The notes below the pieces were generated by a model, which worked only from the letters and a program-made list of their open reading frames with translations, did no database searches and was not told the DNA's origin. Source: Bacteriovoracaceae bacterium (GTDB taxonomy: Bacteria; Bdellovibrionota; Bacteriovoracia; Bacteriovoracales; Bacteriovoracaceae). From it: 64,000 nt of DNA. Both the position numbers and the translations under genes were made by a program. Each line of letters starts with the position of its first letter. Position 1 is the first letter of the stretch. The stretch is from positions 1 through 64,000 of the forward strand of contig JAOARC010000010.1 in NCBI GenBank assembly GCA_025210745.1, in the 5' to 3' direction. Shown here in pieces: positions 51,776 through 62,341 of this stretch.

Positions 51776-53597
51776 AAATTTTCTCTAATTTTCCTTTATA
51801 ACTTTGTTCTAAAATTGTTTTTCGATCAAACAAAACTTCTAAGTTTTCAAAACTTGTCTCTATTTTCTTTTCATTTTCTTTAATTTGCTTAGATGACTCC
51901 GTAATTTTATCTGCATCACTATTGTTTGAAGCTTCAAGTAATATATTTGTAAGCTCTTTATTTTTAGTTTCAAGTTTATCAATAAGGCCTTCAAGCTCTT
52001 CTATCTGCTTATTTAGAGGTTTAAGCTCTTTAGATCTTGCTCTAATAATCTCTTGTCTAAGAGTTTGATACTCTTTTTTAGATAGTTTCTTCTTTGTCCC
52101 CATCGAACTATCTTTTAGATCCCCCCATCCAACTTTTTCTAAAAACTCTGTATAGTTTCCTTCAAAAACTTGTACTCCACCATCTTTAAAGACAATAAGT
52201 TTATTTACAAGATTATTTAATATATACTCATTATGGGTAACAATAAGAACACTTCCAGCAAAGTCTTTTAACTTTTGAATTAGTATTTCAATAGATTCTT
52301 GATCTAAATGATTTGTTGGCTCATCTAAGGCAAGCAAGTTCGTTTCTTTTGCTAAAATTTTAGCAAGCAATACTCTTGCTTTTTCTCCTCCCGATAAAAC
52401 TTTAATTTTCTTTTCCACATCATTATTACTAAACATCATCGATGCACAAATATTTCTGATTTGAGTATGTGAAAGTTCATCACTGACGCTTGATACCTCT
52501 TCTAAAATAGAGTTGCTATCAAATAAAGACTGAATATTCGTTTGAGCAAAATGGGATATTTTAAGATCTGGATGATTTTTTATCATACCGCTAGAGTTTA
52601 ACTTTCCTAAAAGACAATTTAATAATGTGGATTTTCCTTTTCCATTTTTACCAACGATAGCTATTTTATCTCCCCTATTAATATAAAAAGATAGATTGTT
52701 TATTAAAGGATTATCATCAGTATATCCAAAACTTAAGTTTTCTATTTGTGAAAATGTTTTTGCTTTTAATTCACTATAATTAAATTGAAAGCTTATATTC
52801 TTTATATCTTCCAAAGCATTAAACTCTTCCATTTTATCAAGCATCTTCTGTCTTGATTGGGCCATAGAAGCTTGTCTTGCCTTAGCTCTAAATTTATTAA
52901 TAAACTCTTCTAGTTCTTTTTTCTTCTTTTCTTGATTGAGTCTTGTATTTTCATATATTTTTTCATTTTCTAAAATTTTATTTCTATAAACGTTAGTATT
53001 TCCTTTTAGAAAAAGAAGTTTTTGTCTATGAATCCCCATAGTATGATCGCAGACTTCGTCCATAAAGTTTTTATTATGTGTAATAAGAATAATTTCTCCA
53101 GGATACTTTCTTAAAAAACTAGCAAACCAACGAAGAGACATAATATCTAAATAGTTTGTTGGCTCATCAAGTAAAAGCATATCAGGACTTTTTAATAATA
53201 ATTTAGCTAAATTAATTCTAATTTGATATCCACCCGAAAAACTTTTTGGTGACTTAGAAAAATCTTCTTCTAAAAAACCAAGACCAGATAAAACTTTATG
53301 GGCCTTGAATGTATCAAAAGCTTCTTCTTTAGAAAGTACGCTCATACACTCACTTTCAACCGACTCGTGTGTAAACTTTAAATGTTGCTCCAAATAACCA
53401 ATAGAATAATCCTTAGGAAAGACGATTTTTCCTTCATCACTACTTTCCATACCAAGAATTATCTTTAACAAAGTAGATTTTCCACATCCATTACGACCAA
53501 CAAGACCAACCTTTTGTCCTTTAGAAATGTTAAATGAAAGGTCTCTAAACAAGAGTCTTCCTGCAAATTCTTTTGCTAAATTATTGACTTGAATCAT
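51765..53597 (-). CDS. ABC-F family ATPase (ribosome-associated)
   Basis: 610 residues, no membrane segments. Two ABC domains: Walker A GRNGCGKST and GKNGKGKST, signatures SGGYQIRINLAK and LSGGEKARVLLAK, Walker B followed by DEPTNYLD and DEPTNHLD. A linker helix pair (about 215-255) and a C-terminal coiled coil (about 530-600). Similar in layout to YheS/Uup. Likely a translation factor acting at the E site. Confidence 0.93.
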   Translation of the reverse strand: MIQVNNLAKEFAGRLLFRDLSFNISKGQKVGLVGRNGCGKSTLLKIILGMESSDEGKIVFPKDYSIGYLEQHLKFTHESVESECMSVLSKEEAFDTFKAHKVLSGLGFLEEDFSKSPKSFSGGYQIRINLAKLLLKSPDMLLLDEPTNYLDIMSLRWFASFLRKYPGEIILITHNKNFMDEVCDHTMGIHRQKLLFLKGNTNVYRNKILENEKIYENTRLNQEKKKKELEEFINKFRAKARQASMAQSRQKMLDKMEEFNALEDIKNISFQFNYSELKAKTFSQIENLSFGYTDDNPLINNLSFYINRGDKIAIVGKNGKGKSTLLNCLLGKLNSSGMIKNHPDLKISHFAQTNIQSLFDSNSILEEVSSVSDELSHTQIRNICASMMFSNNDVEKKIKVLSGGEKARVLLAKILAKETNLLALDEPTNHLDQESIEILIQKLKDFAGSVLIVTHNEYILNNLVNKLIVFKDGGVQVFEGNYTEFLEKVGWGDLKDSSMGTKKKLSKKEYQTLRQEIIRARSKELKPLNKQIEELEGLIDKLETKNKELTNILLEASNNSDADKITESSKQIKENEKKIETSFENLEVLFDRKTILEQSYKGKLEKISID

Positions 53598-53668
53598 AGA
53601 GTCTAATTTATAAATAAAATTACCATTTTACCAAAAGATTTTTGTATCTTAACGCTGCGCACACAAGG

Positions 53669-53674
53669 TATAAT
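53669..53674 (+). promoter_or_regulatory. -10 box of the maeB gene
   Basis: TATAAT at 53669-53674, about 45 bases before the ATG; AAAGGA follows in the leader. No clear -35 at standard spacing. Confidence 0.35.
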
Positions 53675-53719
53675 TTTTACTAAAATTTTTATTATAAAAA
53701 CTTAAAAGGATATAGGTTT

Positions 53720-55975
53720 ATGAACGACCAAAAAAAGAAACAAGCTCTTGATTATCATAGTACTGGAAGGCCAGGAAAAATAGAGGTTATCTCAACAAAA
53801 CCATGTGTAACAGCAGATGAACTATCCCTTGCTTACTCACCTGGTGTAGCTGAACCATGCCTAGAGATCGCAAATAATCCAGAAGAAGCATATAAATATA
53901 CTGCTAAAGGAAACCTCGTTGGTGTTATCTCAAATGGTTCTGCTGTTTTAGGACTAGGTAATATTGGAGCTTTAGCTGGTAAGCCAGTAATGGAAGGTAA
54001 AGGTGTTCTTTTTAAGAAGTTTGCTGATATTGATGTTTTTGATATTGAAATTAACTGTGACACTGTTGATGAAATGGTAACAACAATTTCTCACCTTGAA
54101 CCAACATTTGGTGGGATTAATCTAGAAGATATTAAAGCACCAGAGTGTTTTGAAGTTGAAAAGAGATTACAAGAATTAAATATACCAGTATTTCATGATG
54201 ATCAACACGGAACTGCTATTATTGCAACAGCTGGTTTCATGAATGCTCTTGAACTAACTAATAGAAAAATTGAAGATACAAAAGTCGTTTTTTCTGGAGC
54301 AGGAGCTGCTTCAATGGCAATTGCAAAACTATTTTTTAGATTAGGATTAAAACCTCAAAATCTTTTAATGTGTGATTCAAAAGGTGTTATCTACAAAGGT
54401 AGAAAAGAAGGAATGAATCCTTATAAAGAAGATTTTGCTGTTGATACTGATTGTAGAACAATTGCTGATGCTATGAAAGATGCTGATGCTTTTATGGGAT
54501 GTTCTGCTCAAGGTGTTATTAATCAAGAGATGGTTAAGACAATGGCAAAAGATCCAATTATCTTTGCTATGGCAAACCCAAATCCAGAAATCCTTCCAGA
54601 GCAAGTAGCAGAAGTTAGAGATGATGCTATTATGGCCACAGGTAGAACAGACTACCCTAACCAAGTAAATAATGTATTAGGTTTCCCATTTATCTTTAGA
54701 GGAGCTTTAGATGTTAGAGCTAAAAAGATTAATGAGCAAATGAAAATTGCTGCTGTAATGGCACTAGCAAACCTTGCTAAAGAAGAAGTTCCTGATGAAG
54801 TAAAGAATGCTTATGATGGAGTTGATTTTAAATTTGGTAAAGATTATTTAATTCCAAAACCATTTGATAAAAGAGTTTTAACTCGTGTCGCTCCAGCTGT
54901 CGCTAAAGCTGCTATGGATACTGGTGTTTCTAGAATAGAAATTGAAGATTTTACTCAGTATGCTTTAGAGCTTGAAGCAAGAATGGGTCAGTCTGCTGCC
55001 TTTATGAGGTCAATCAGACAAAGAATCCCTTCAAAATCTAAAAAGAAAGTTGTTTTTGCAGAAGGAACAAATACAAGAGTACTTCAAGCAGTATCAACTC
55101 TTGTTGAAGAAAAGAAAATTGATCCAATTCTACTTGGAACTCCTGCACTAGTTATTGAAAAAATGGAAGAGCTTGGATTAACTCATCTAAAAGAAAAAGT
55201 TGAAATAATTAGACCTGTTAAATCTGAACACTTTAACGATTATGCCAATGCATACCACGAAGAAAGAAAAAGATTAGGAGCAACTCTTGCTTTTTCAATA
55301 GATAGACTAAAGTCGGCAAACTACTTTGGATCAATGATGGTTAAAAAGGGTCATGCTGATGCTATGATTACAGGAGCCTCAACAACATATCCAAATTGCT
55401 TTAAACCAATCATGCGCGTAGCTGGTGGACAGAAAAAAGCGGCTGGAGTTATGATTCTAGTTTATAAAGACAGGGTTTTATTTTTAGCAGACTGTACTTC
55501 CCAGAAAAACCCAAATGCTCACGATTTGTCAGAGATCGCAATTTCTACAACAGAGCTTTATAAAAAGCTTATGAAAAAAGATCCAGCGGTAGCCTTTTTA
55601 AGTTATTCAAACTTTGGATCTAACTTAAATAGTGAAACGAAGAAAATGAAAGAAGCGAGCGAGCTTACAAAAGAAAAAATGCCTAACCTTATGGTAGATG
55701 GTGAAATGCAAGCAGATGTTGCTGTTAATGATACGATCATTAAAAATATGTTTAAGTTTTCTGATCTTGATAGATCTGCTGATATTTTAATTTTCCCAGA
55801 TCTTCAATCGGCAAATATCAGTTATAAGCTCTTATCACAACTAAGTGACTGTACAGCCATTGGACCAGTATTAGCGCCAATGGAACATCCAATTAATATC
55901 GTTCAAAGAACATCTACAGTTGAGCAAATTATTAACATGAGTCACCTTACGGCTCTACTAAGCCTGGAGAAATAA
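53720..55975 (+). CDS. maeB: NADP-type malic enzyme fused to phosphotransacetylase-like domain
   Basis: 751 residues, the usual MaeB size. N-terminal malic enzyme ([36 protein letters not shown]) to about residue 430, then a PTA-like domain ([35 protein letters not shown]) that usually binds acetyl-CoA as an allosteric sensor. Decarboxylates malate to pyruvate, feeding gluconeogenic or lipid metabolism. Leads a unit with ridA and a DUF218 gene. Confidence 0.96.
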   Translation: MNDQKKKQALDYHSTGRPGKIEVISTKPCVTADELSLAYSPGVAEPCLEIANNPEEAYKYTAKGNLVGVISNGSAVLGLGNIGALAGKPVMEGKGVLFKKFADIDVFDIEINCDTVDEMVTTISHLEPTFGGINLEDIKAPECFEVEKRLQELNIPVFHDDQHGTAIIATAGFMNALELTNRKIEDTKVVFSGAGAASMAIAKLFFRLGLKPQNLLMCDSKGVIYKGRKEGMNPYKEDFAVDTDCRTIADAMKDADAFMGCSAQGVINQEMVKTMAKDPIIFAMANPNPEILPEQVAEVRDDAIMATGRTDYPNQVNNVLGFPFIFRGALDVRAKKINEQMKIAAVMALANLAKEEVPDEVKNAYDGVDFKFGKDYLIPKPFDKRVLTRVAPAVAKAAMDTGVSRIEIEDFTQYALELEARMGQSAAFMRSIRQRIPSKSKKKVVFAEGTNTRVLQAVSTLVEEKKIDPILLGTPALVIEKMEELGLTHLKEKVEIIRPVKSEHFNDYANAYHEERKRLGATLAFSIDRLKSANYFGSMMVKKGHADAMITGASTTYPNCFKPIMRVAGGQKKAAGVMILVYKDRVLFLADCTSQKNPNAHDLSEIAISTTELYKKLMKKDPAVAFLSYSNFGSNLNSETKKMKEASELTKEKMPNLMVDGEMQADVAVNDTIIKNMFKFSDLDRSADILIFPDLQSANISYKLLSQLSDCTAIGPVLAPMEHPINIVQRTSTVEQIINMSHLTALLSLEK

Positions 55976-55976
55976 A

Positions 55977-56360
55977 ATGAGTTTTGAAAAAAATATTATT
56001 AGTACAGATAAAGCACCAGCTGCTGTTGGAACATACTCTCAAGGTGTTGAACATAATGGTGTTTTTTATTTTTCAGGACAAATTGGAATTGATCCGGCTG
56101 ATGGAATGTTAAAAGAAGGATTTGATGCTCAAATCGAACAGATCATGAAAAATATCGATGGATTATTAGAATCATGTGATATCACAAGATCCCATATTAT
56201 TAAAACATCTATTTTTGTAACTGATTTAGGAAATTTTTCTAAAGTAAATGATCAGTATATAAGCTTTTTTGAACAGCCATACCCAGCAAGAAGTTGTGTT
56301 CAGGTTCCGGCTCTACCAAAAGGAGCTTTAGTAGAAATAGAGGTTATTGCAGCAAAATAA
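55977..56360 (+). CDS. ridA: RidA family enamine/imine deaminase
   Basis: 127 residues, full length. GTYSQGVEHNGVFYFSGQIG at the N-terminus (catalytic Tyr region), catalytic Arg in PARSCVQVPALPKGALVEIE. It destroys reactive 2-aminoacrylate released by PLP enzymes. Starts 1 base after maeB and shares TAATG with the next gene. Confidence 0.95.
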   Translation: MSFEKNIISTDKAPAAVGTYSQGVEHNGVFYFSGQIGIDPADGMLKEGFDAQIEQIMKNIDGLLESCDITRSHIIKTSIFVTDLGNFSKVNDQYISFFEQPYPARSCVQVPALPKGALVEIEVIAAK

Positions 56361-57007
56361 TGTTTTCTAAAAAGTACGTATTTGAAACTAAATCAACAAG
56401 GACAAAAAGAATAATTTTGAATATTCTTCTTGTCCTTTCTTTTTTATGCTCAAGTTTTTTCTTTATGTGCTTATACCTTCCCTACTATAGTGAGGATCAA
56501 AATGAACTTACGCAAAAAGGTCTTTTTAATCGTGCTCCCGACCTTATAAGCGTCTACACTGGAGACCGTGGAAGACTAGACTATACTTTTAAAAAAATTA
56601 ATAAATATCCATCGACTAAAGTTTTAATCTCTGGAGTTTATGCAAAAAATTCTTTAAAAACACTACTGCACAAACAAGGAAAAGATATATCTGTCAAAGA
56701 CTACCTAGAAAAAGAAGCTCATCATATCGAGCTTGATTATATAGCAACTAATACAGTTGAAAATGTTTTAAGCACTCTTCGTTACTTGAAAACACTAGAA
56801 AATCCTAAAAAAATTCTTATTATATCAAGTGACTACCATATTTTTAGAATAAAGCTTCTGATTAAATATCTTAACCATAACGAAAACTATGTTTTTTATT
56901 TTCATGGAGTAGAATCAAATTATGGTGAATTTAGAAGCATAAAGCTGCTTATAAAAGAAGTTTATAAGCTTTTTAAAGCTATTATGTTCTTAATATTTTG
57001 GAGTTAA
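56360..57007 (+). CDS. DUF218 (YdcF/ElyC/SanA-like) membrane protein
   Basis: 215 residues from ATG 56360 (TAATG with ridA). One membrane helix (about 20-42), then a DUF218 domain: DLISVYTGDRGRLDYTF, ATNTVENVLSTLRYL, ILIISSDYHIFRIKLL. Related proteins act in envelope polysaccharide carriers or barrier function. Mostly periplasmic or cytoplasmic facing is not resolved. Stop overlaps the convergent gene via TTAA. Confidence 0.8.
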   Translation: MFSKKYVFETKSTRTKRIILNILLVLSFLCSSFFFMCLYLPYYSEDQNELTQKGLFNRAPDLISVYTGDRGRLDYTFKKINKYPSTKVLISGVYAKNSLKTLLHKQGKDISVKDYLEKEAHHIELDYIATNTVENVLSTLRYLKTLENPKKILIISSDYHIFRIKLLIKYLNHNENYVFYFHGVESNYGEFRSIKLLIKEVYKLFKAIMFLIFWS

Positions 57008-57822
57008 TTTTTTAATTTATTAAAATAAAAACTTGTCACTGCTTTATCAGAACTAGATGATCTTACATATTTATAATCATCAGAGTTTGCTGTTAAAGGA
57101 ACCGAGCCAGTGCCGATACTGCATGAACCAGAACACTCTGTTACAAATGAATAAGAATCAACAACATAATCATAATTACCAGCTGATTCACTTCCTTCAC
57201 TTGTGGCCTTTACCTTATGAACATAACTAGCTAAAAAAACAGTTAAAAAAGCTGGTATTGTTTTATCTAATCTAAGCCTATCTTCTCTTTTTTCGTAAAT
57301 AGTAGGAACAGTGGAGCTTGTAACATCAGTGCTATCTTTTATATAATATCTCGTTGCCGTTATTTCTAATGAGTTTTTATAACTTGATGGATCAATATTA
57401 CCATATGACTTATTACAAATTCCAATGGCCAATAATTCAGCAATTTTATTATTTTCAGGTAAAGAAATAGTATACTTCTGATCCGCAATAACAGGAGGAG
57501 TTGCACTTGTAGAACCACTTATGACAGAAAAAGTTACAGAGGTATCAGTTATTGTTTCTAAGTGAATAATAACTTCTTTGGAAGAGCCACCATATGTTCC
57601 ACTAATATTGATATAATTACCTTGTTCAAATTTTTCATTTAATTGAGCAGAGTTAAATGAAGATAATTTCATACTATTAAAAAGCTCTGTTGTAGTAGCA
57701 CATTCCTTAGCTGCTGCATCTTTAATCGAATTATATAAAGGATCATTAGAATTATAAAGGTTTGTGACCTTAGAAACCTTACACGCTGATAGTAAAAGTA
57801 ATAATGGTAAAAAATGCTTCAT
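57004..57822 (-). CDS. Lipoprotein of unknown function
   Basis: 272 residues from ATG 57822 (AGGTG upstream). Lipobox LLLSACK (Cys14). The mature part is Ser/Thr-rich, beta-predicted, with Cys pairs at the C-terminus (TECSGSCSIG). It follows the barrel protein gene by 9 bases and is probably co-translated; a surface pair is possible. No family recognised. Confidence 0.65.
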   Translation of the reverse strand: MKHFLPLLLLLSACKVSKVTNLYNSNDPLYNSIKDAAAKECATTTELFNSMKLSSFNSAQLNEKFEQGNYINISGTYGGSSKEVIIHLETITDTSVTFSVISGSTSATPPVIADQKYTISLPENNKIAELLAIGICNKSYGNIDPSSYKNSLEITATRYYIKDSTDVTSSTVPTIYEKREDRLRLDKTIPAFLTVFLASYVHKVKATSEGSESAGNYDYVVDSYSFVTECSGSCSIGTGSVPLTANSDDYKYVRSSSSDKAVTSFYFNKLKN

Positions 57823-57831
57823 AAAAATCAC

Positions 57832-58605
57832 CTAAAATAAATATCCAATACCCAAAGATGCTCCTAAAAAACTTAAACTATCTTTTGCAGTAGGATTCAC
57901 AATAGACTCCGAAGAAGAAAATTCCGATGTTCTATCTGAAATACTTACATTATTTTGAGAAACCTTAAAATACGAACTAATATGATAATTTGAAATAAAA
58001 TTTACACCTAAAGCAAGTCTAGTAAAAGTTCCTTTTTCTTCGACATCAGCATGGTAATTTTGAGCCGGAAGACTAGGAACTCCAGATGTAATACTTGTAA
58101 TTCCCTTATCAATATAATGCTTTTGATAATTAGTGTTAATTGTTCCTGCCGTAAATTCAATAAAAGGTTGAATATGCACGCTTTTATTTTCAAATAAAAA
58201 ATTAATAGCACCACTTACTTGGGTTCCATACATTTTATTTTTCTCTTTTGTTGTACTAATTATATAATCTATATCAGAAGCTCCATTTCCTAACTCTTCA
58301 TCTTGTCCATCAGCGTAAAAGCCTCCACCCTTAACAGAAAAAGACCACCCTTTTCCAAGATAAAACTCACGACCAATACCTAAATGAATATTGTAAAAAT
58401 TTAATTCTTCAGATGCTTCAAAGTTCTTATATTGACCTTTGAAAGCTGCAAGGCTAATAGGATAGTTAAGATAATCAACACCAAATTCTAGTACCCACTT
58501 ACTACCTTTTGGATTAAAGTTTTTCCTATCTTCTAAAGTATCGATTTCCATAAATCCAATACAAAAAGCATTAAAACTCAATAATAATAATACAATTCTA
58601 TACAT
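57832..58605 (-). CDS. Outer-membrane beta-barrel protein
   Basis: 257 residues. Signal peptide (LLLLSFNAFC), then alternating strands with Gly and aromatic residues, ending GYLF with terminal Phe. Looks like an OmpW/OmpA-type 8-12-strand barrel without a plug. Followed by a lipoprotein gene. Substrate unknown. Confidence 0.7.
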   Translation of the reverse strand: MYRIVLLLLSFNAFCIGFMEIDTLEDRKNFNPKGSKWVLEFGVDYLNYPISLAAFKGQYKNFEASEELNFYNIHLGIGREFYLGKGWSFSVKGGGFYADGQDEELGNGASDIDYIISTTKEKNKMYGTQVSGAINFLFENKSVHIQPFIEFTAGTINTNYQKHYIDKGITSITSGVPSLPAQNYHADVEEKGTFTRLALGVNFISNYHISSYFKVSQNNVSISDRTSEFSSSESIVNPTAKDSLSFLGASLGIGYLF

Positions 58606-58698
58606 AGTATCGATTATTTCATAAAAAATACTAAAAACATAAGTTTTTTTGCAATACGTAACTTTTTTATATAAATGCTAAGCTTTACACCCTAAACT

Positions 58699-60888
58699 CT
58701 AGGCTCTATTAGCGCTAATAACCTCTTCCATAGCTTCAATAATAGAAATAACCTTTAAAAACTCAGAGTAATCTTTTACCTCTACCTCAAATAAGAAACT
58801 TCCCTTAAGATCAGGCAAGCTTTTTGCAATAGCTCCTTTAATATTAACACCTTGAGCATTAATATTATTAGTAATTCGAGATAAAATTCCAGGCCTATCG
58901 TGAGTAATAACTCTTATAGCAACTGCATGCCTAAATGAATAAGCTGAATTCCAAGCCACATCAACTTTTCTAAGATCATCTGATTGTCTTACTCTTTCAC
59001 ATTTCATTGTATGAATAGTAATTCCTCTTCCTCGCGTTATAAAACCAGTAATAGGATCACCAGGAATAGGATTACAACATTTTCCCATTCTTACAACAAT
59101 ATCATCTAATCCATCAACAATAACTGCATTATCTTTATGTGCTGACTTTTTTGCCGCCCCAGCAACTTTATTAAATAATGTATCTATTTTCTTTTTAGAT
59201 TCATCTTCCTCCACATAATCAATAGAAGGAAGAAGTTCAAGGACCTTTTTTATATTAACTCTTTTTGAACCAATTGATAAGCATAGCTCTTCTATGGTTT
59301 TTAAATTTAAAGAATCTAAAACTTTTTTAAATTCATTTTTCTTTTCTAATACTTTAAAAGAGCTATTATATTCTTTTAAAGACTTTTCTAAAATTTCAGT
59401 TCCTATTTCTAAGTTTTTCTCTCTATCCACTTTTAATAGATATTGCTTTATTTTTGTTCTTGCTTTAGAAGTTTTGACTAATTTCACCCAATCTTTATTA
59501 GGAGTTTGGGACTTGCTTGTTAAAATTTCAACAGTATCACCCGACTTTAACTTATGTTTTAGAGAAACCATTTTCCCATTAACTTTTGCTCCAACACATG
59601 TATGTCCAACCTGCGTATGAACAGCATAAGCAAAGTCTAATGGACCAGCTCCATAACGAAGCTCTCTTACATCCCCACTCGGCGTAAATACGAATATCCC
59701 TTCAGCATCTAAGTCATTTTTAACAACATCCATAAACTCAGAACTTTTTTGAATATCTCTATCATATTCCATTAGCTCTTCAACCCACTTGAGTTTATTA
59801 AGTTGCTTTGCTCCACTTGAGCCGCCACCTTCTTTATATTTCCAATGAGCAGCAACCCCTGTTTCAGCAACTTCATGCATTTCATAAGTTCTAATTTGAA
59901 TTTCAATTCTTTCTGCTTTTGGGCCAATAACAGTTGTATGTAAACTTTGGTAACCATTTACTTTTGGAATGGCGATATAATCTTTAAACCTTCCAGGTAT
60001 TGGTGTAAATGATGAGTGAATAATCCCAAGACACTTATAACACTCAGTAATATTGTCAACGATCACTCTAAAAGCCAACAAATCCTGGATTTGTTCAAAG
60101 TCTACTTCTCTATTATTCATTTTTTTATAAATAGAATAAAAATGCTTTGGCCTTCCGTATACATCTGCTTTTACAGCGTATTCTAAAAATTTATCTTTAA
60201 CTAGAAGAACACAATCTTTTATATACTCTTCTCTTTCATGCTTTTTCATGGAAACTTTTTCAGCTAGACGGTAATAAGTTTCCGGATGTAAAAACCTTAG
60301 ACATAAATCTTCTAACTCACTTTTTACAGAATTAATCCCTAGCCTACTTGCAAGAGGTACATAAATATCTAAAGTTTCCTGTGCTTTTTTAACTTGTTTT
60401 TCTTTTGAAACGTATTGAAGAGTAAGCATATTATGCATTCTATCTGCAAGCTTTACGATAATAACTCTGATGTCTTTTGCCATGGCAACAACCATCTTTC
60501 TAAAGTTTTCTGCTTGAGACTCTTCTTTTGTTTTAAACTTTATTTTTGAAATTTTAGTACATCCAATAACAATATCAGCAATACCTCTTCCAAACTTTTC
60601 TAGAATTTCATCTTCAGAAACATCACAGTCTTCTACAACATCATGTAAGAGTCCTCCGATAATACTTTCTAAATCCATCTGTAGCTTAATTAATGTTGCT
60701 GCAACATTTAATGGATGAATAATATAAGGCTCCCCAGAACTTCTTTTTTGTGGTCTATGATGAAGTTCAGCAAATTCATAAGCTCTTTTTAATAGATCAA
60801 TATCAGCATCAGGGTGATTACTCTTAACCCTTCTTGCTAATTCATCAATAGTGATATCCTCATGGGAAAAATCAATTCTATGGTACAA
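58699..60888 (-). CDS. spoT: Bifunctional (p)ppGpp synthetase/hydrolase (Rel/SpoT)
   Basis: 729 residues from TTG 60888; AGGAG in the last codons of gmk precedes it and no ATG is near. HD hydrolase domain (GGLLHDVVEDCDV), synthetase domain (YKKMNNREVDFEQIQDLLAFRVI), TGS (VFTPSGDVRELRYGAGPLDFA), helical/zinc region (GKCCNPIPGDPI) and ACT at the C-terminus. It makes and degrades the stringent alarmone; with a DksA-like gene also here. rpoZ, often between gmk and spoT, is absent. Confidence 0.96.
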   Translation of the reverse strand: MYHRIDFSHEDITIDELARRVKSNHPDADIDLLKRAYEFAELHHRPQKRSSGEPYIIHPLNVAATLIKLQMDLESIIGGLLHDVVEDCDVSEDEILEKFGRGIADIVIGCTKISKIKFKTKEESQAENFRKMVVAMAKDIRVIIVKLADRMHNMLTLQYVSKEKQVKKAQETLDIYVPLASRLGINSVKSELEDLCLRFLHPETYYRLAEKVSMKKHEREEYIKDCVLLVKDKFLEYAVKADVYGRPKHFYSIYKKMNNREVDFEQIQDLLAFRVIVDNITECYKCLGIIHSSFTPIPGRFKDYIAIPKVNGYQSLHTTVIGPKAERIEIQIRTYEMHEVAETGVAAHWKYKEGGGSSGAKQLNKLKWVEELMEYDRDIQKSSEFMDVVKNDLDAEGIFVFTPSGDVRELRYGAGPLDFAYAVHTQVGHTCVGAKVNGKMVSLKHKLKSGDTVEILTSKSQTPNKDWVKLVKTSKARTKIKQYLLKVDREKNLEIGTEILEKSLKEYNSSFKVLEKKNEFKKVLDSLNLKTIEELCLSIGSKRVNIKKVLELLPSIDYVEEDESKKKIDTLFNKVAGAAKKSAHKDNAVIVDGLDDIVVRMGKCCNPIPGDPITGFITRGRGITIHTMKCERVRQSDDLRKVDVAWNSAYSFRHAVAIRVITHDRPGILSRITNNINAQGVNIKGAIAKSLPDLKGSFLFEVEVKDYSEFLKVISIIEAMEEVISANRA

Positions 60889-60890
60889 AC

Positions 60891-61460
60891 CTACTCCTGA
60901 ATAATCTTCTCAACGACTTGCTTGAGATCTATATATGCCTTATCGAAATTATCGTTAGTTACCTTAAAGTCAAAATCATCAGATCGAAGAAGCTCAGACT
61001 CAGCGTTTTTAAGCCTCGTTTCAATAACATTCATGTCATCTGTCGCTCTTTTAAGCAGCCTTTCTCTAAGAGTTTCAATACTTGGTGGCTCAATAAAGAT
61101 AACCTTTGCTTCATCCCCAAAGTGCGCTTTCATTTGATCGCAGCCTTGCACATCAAGATCAAATAATAAGTTTTTTCCATTATTTAATCCTTCTTCAACA
61201 AAGCTTTTACTCGTTCCATAATAGTTATTATGCACAACAGCCCATTCAATAAGGTCTTTATCTTCTATTTTTTGTTTAAACTCTTCTTCTTTTAAAAAGA
61301 AATAGTTCTTTCCATGAACTTCACCTTCTCTAATTGGTCTTGTAGTACATGATACAGACCAGTCAAGATTTGCAAGTTCATTCATTAACTTTTCAATTAA
61401 AGTTGATTTACCAGTTCCAGAAGGAGCAACAATAACAACTAACTTTCCTCTTTTCACCAT
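60891..61460 (-). CDS. gmk: Guanylate kinase
   Basis: 189 residues. P-loop VIVAPSGTGKSTLIEKLM, GMP-binding SVSCTTRPIREGEVHGKNYFF, and FDLDVQGCDQMK. It phosphorylates GMP to GDP. It shares TAATG with yicC and sits 2 bases before the spoT start. Confidence 0.97.
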   Translation of the reverse strand: MVKRGKLVVIVAPSGTGKSTLIEKLMNELANLDWSVSCTTRPIREGEVHGKNYFFLKEEEFKQKIEDKDLIEWAVVHNNYYGTSKSFVEEGLNNGKNLLFDLDVQGCDQMKAHFGDEAKVIFIEPPSIETLRERLLKRATDDMNVIETRLKNAESELLRSDDFDFKVTNDNFDKAYIDLKQVVEKIIQE

Positions 61461-62332
61461 TACTCCATATTAAGTGCTTGTTCTCTAATTTTTTCAAGCT
61501 GTACTTTCATTTGAACGACATTTTCACTAATCTGGCCAGATCCAGATTTACTTCCAATAGTATTTGTCTCTCTATTAAGTTCTTGCACAAGAAAATCTAT
61601 CTGTCTTCCGATCTCACCTTTTGAACTAAGTATTGAATCTAATTTCTTTAAGTGAAGTTCAATACGATTTATCTCTTCATCGATATCAAGTTTTTCCATA
61701 TAGTAAATTACTTCTTGAAGCATTCTTGTTTCTTCTATTTTGATTGAAGCAAGATCTTTTTCAAACTTTGAAATGAGCTTTTCTTTTACATTATCTTGAT
61801 AAGAGTTTTTCAGCTCTTTCACATTTTTATAAAAAGATGCATATTGATCTTTATGATCTTTAAGTTTTTGGACTAATCCAGCTCCTTCTATTTGTCTTGA
61901 TTCAGTTAACTTCTCTAAAGCTTCATCAAAAGCTTTAGGAAGTAACTCAATCAGCTCTATTTCTTTTGATTCATCTTCAAGAGCAAAATCTGATCTTAAA
62001 AAGTCAGTTGGTTTAATAGTTAAAGGAACTGCTGTATTTGTTGAAATTTCATTAAAGCTTTTAATAAAAGCTTCAATCTTTTTTGTATCAAGTTCTATTT
62101 CACTTTGAAGATTTTGGTTTTTCTTATAATTAATATGAATTTCAAAAGAACCTCTTTTAAAATTCTTTTCAATTTTTTTTCTTAACTTTATCTCTTCACT
62201 ATTAAAAAGAGAACTCATCTTAAACCTAAAATCTTTGAAACGATTGTTAACAGTTTTTATCTCCACTCCAAGAGTGAACTTTTCTCCACTAGCTTCAGCT
62301 TTACCAAAACCAGTCATCGATTGAACTGACAT
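61460..62332 (-). CDS. yicC: YicC family protein (putative endoribonuclease)
   Basis: 290 residues, family size. It begins with the signature MTGFGKAEA and KTVNNRFKDFRFKM, and ends with the DUF1732 helices (QEVIYYMEKLDIDEEINRIE, DFLVQELNRETNTIGSKS). E. coli YicC is an RNA-cleaving factor. Linked to gmk as in many bacteria. Confidence 0.95.
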   Translation of the reverse strand: MSVQSMTGFGKAEASGEKFTLGVEIKTVNNRFKDFRFKMSSLFNSEEIKLRKKIEKNFKRGSFEIHINYKKNQNLQSEIELDTKKIEAFIKSFNEISTNTAVPLTIKPTDFLRSDFALEDESKEIELIELLPKAFDEALEKLTESRQIEGAGLVQKLKDHKDQYASFYKNVKELKNSYQDNVKEKLISKFEKDLASIKIEETRMLQEVIYYMEKLDIDEEINRIELHLKKLDSILSSKGEIGRQIDFLVQELNRETNTIGSKSGSGQISENVVQMKVQLEKIREQALNME

Positions 62333-62341
62333 ATTAAACCT

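Noticed and set aside
58606..58640. Sigma-28-like boxes before the barrel gene at 57832-58605
   Set aside because: ATCGATAC is a poor -10, the -35 (TAGT) is weak, and the predicted start would fall inside the start codon.
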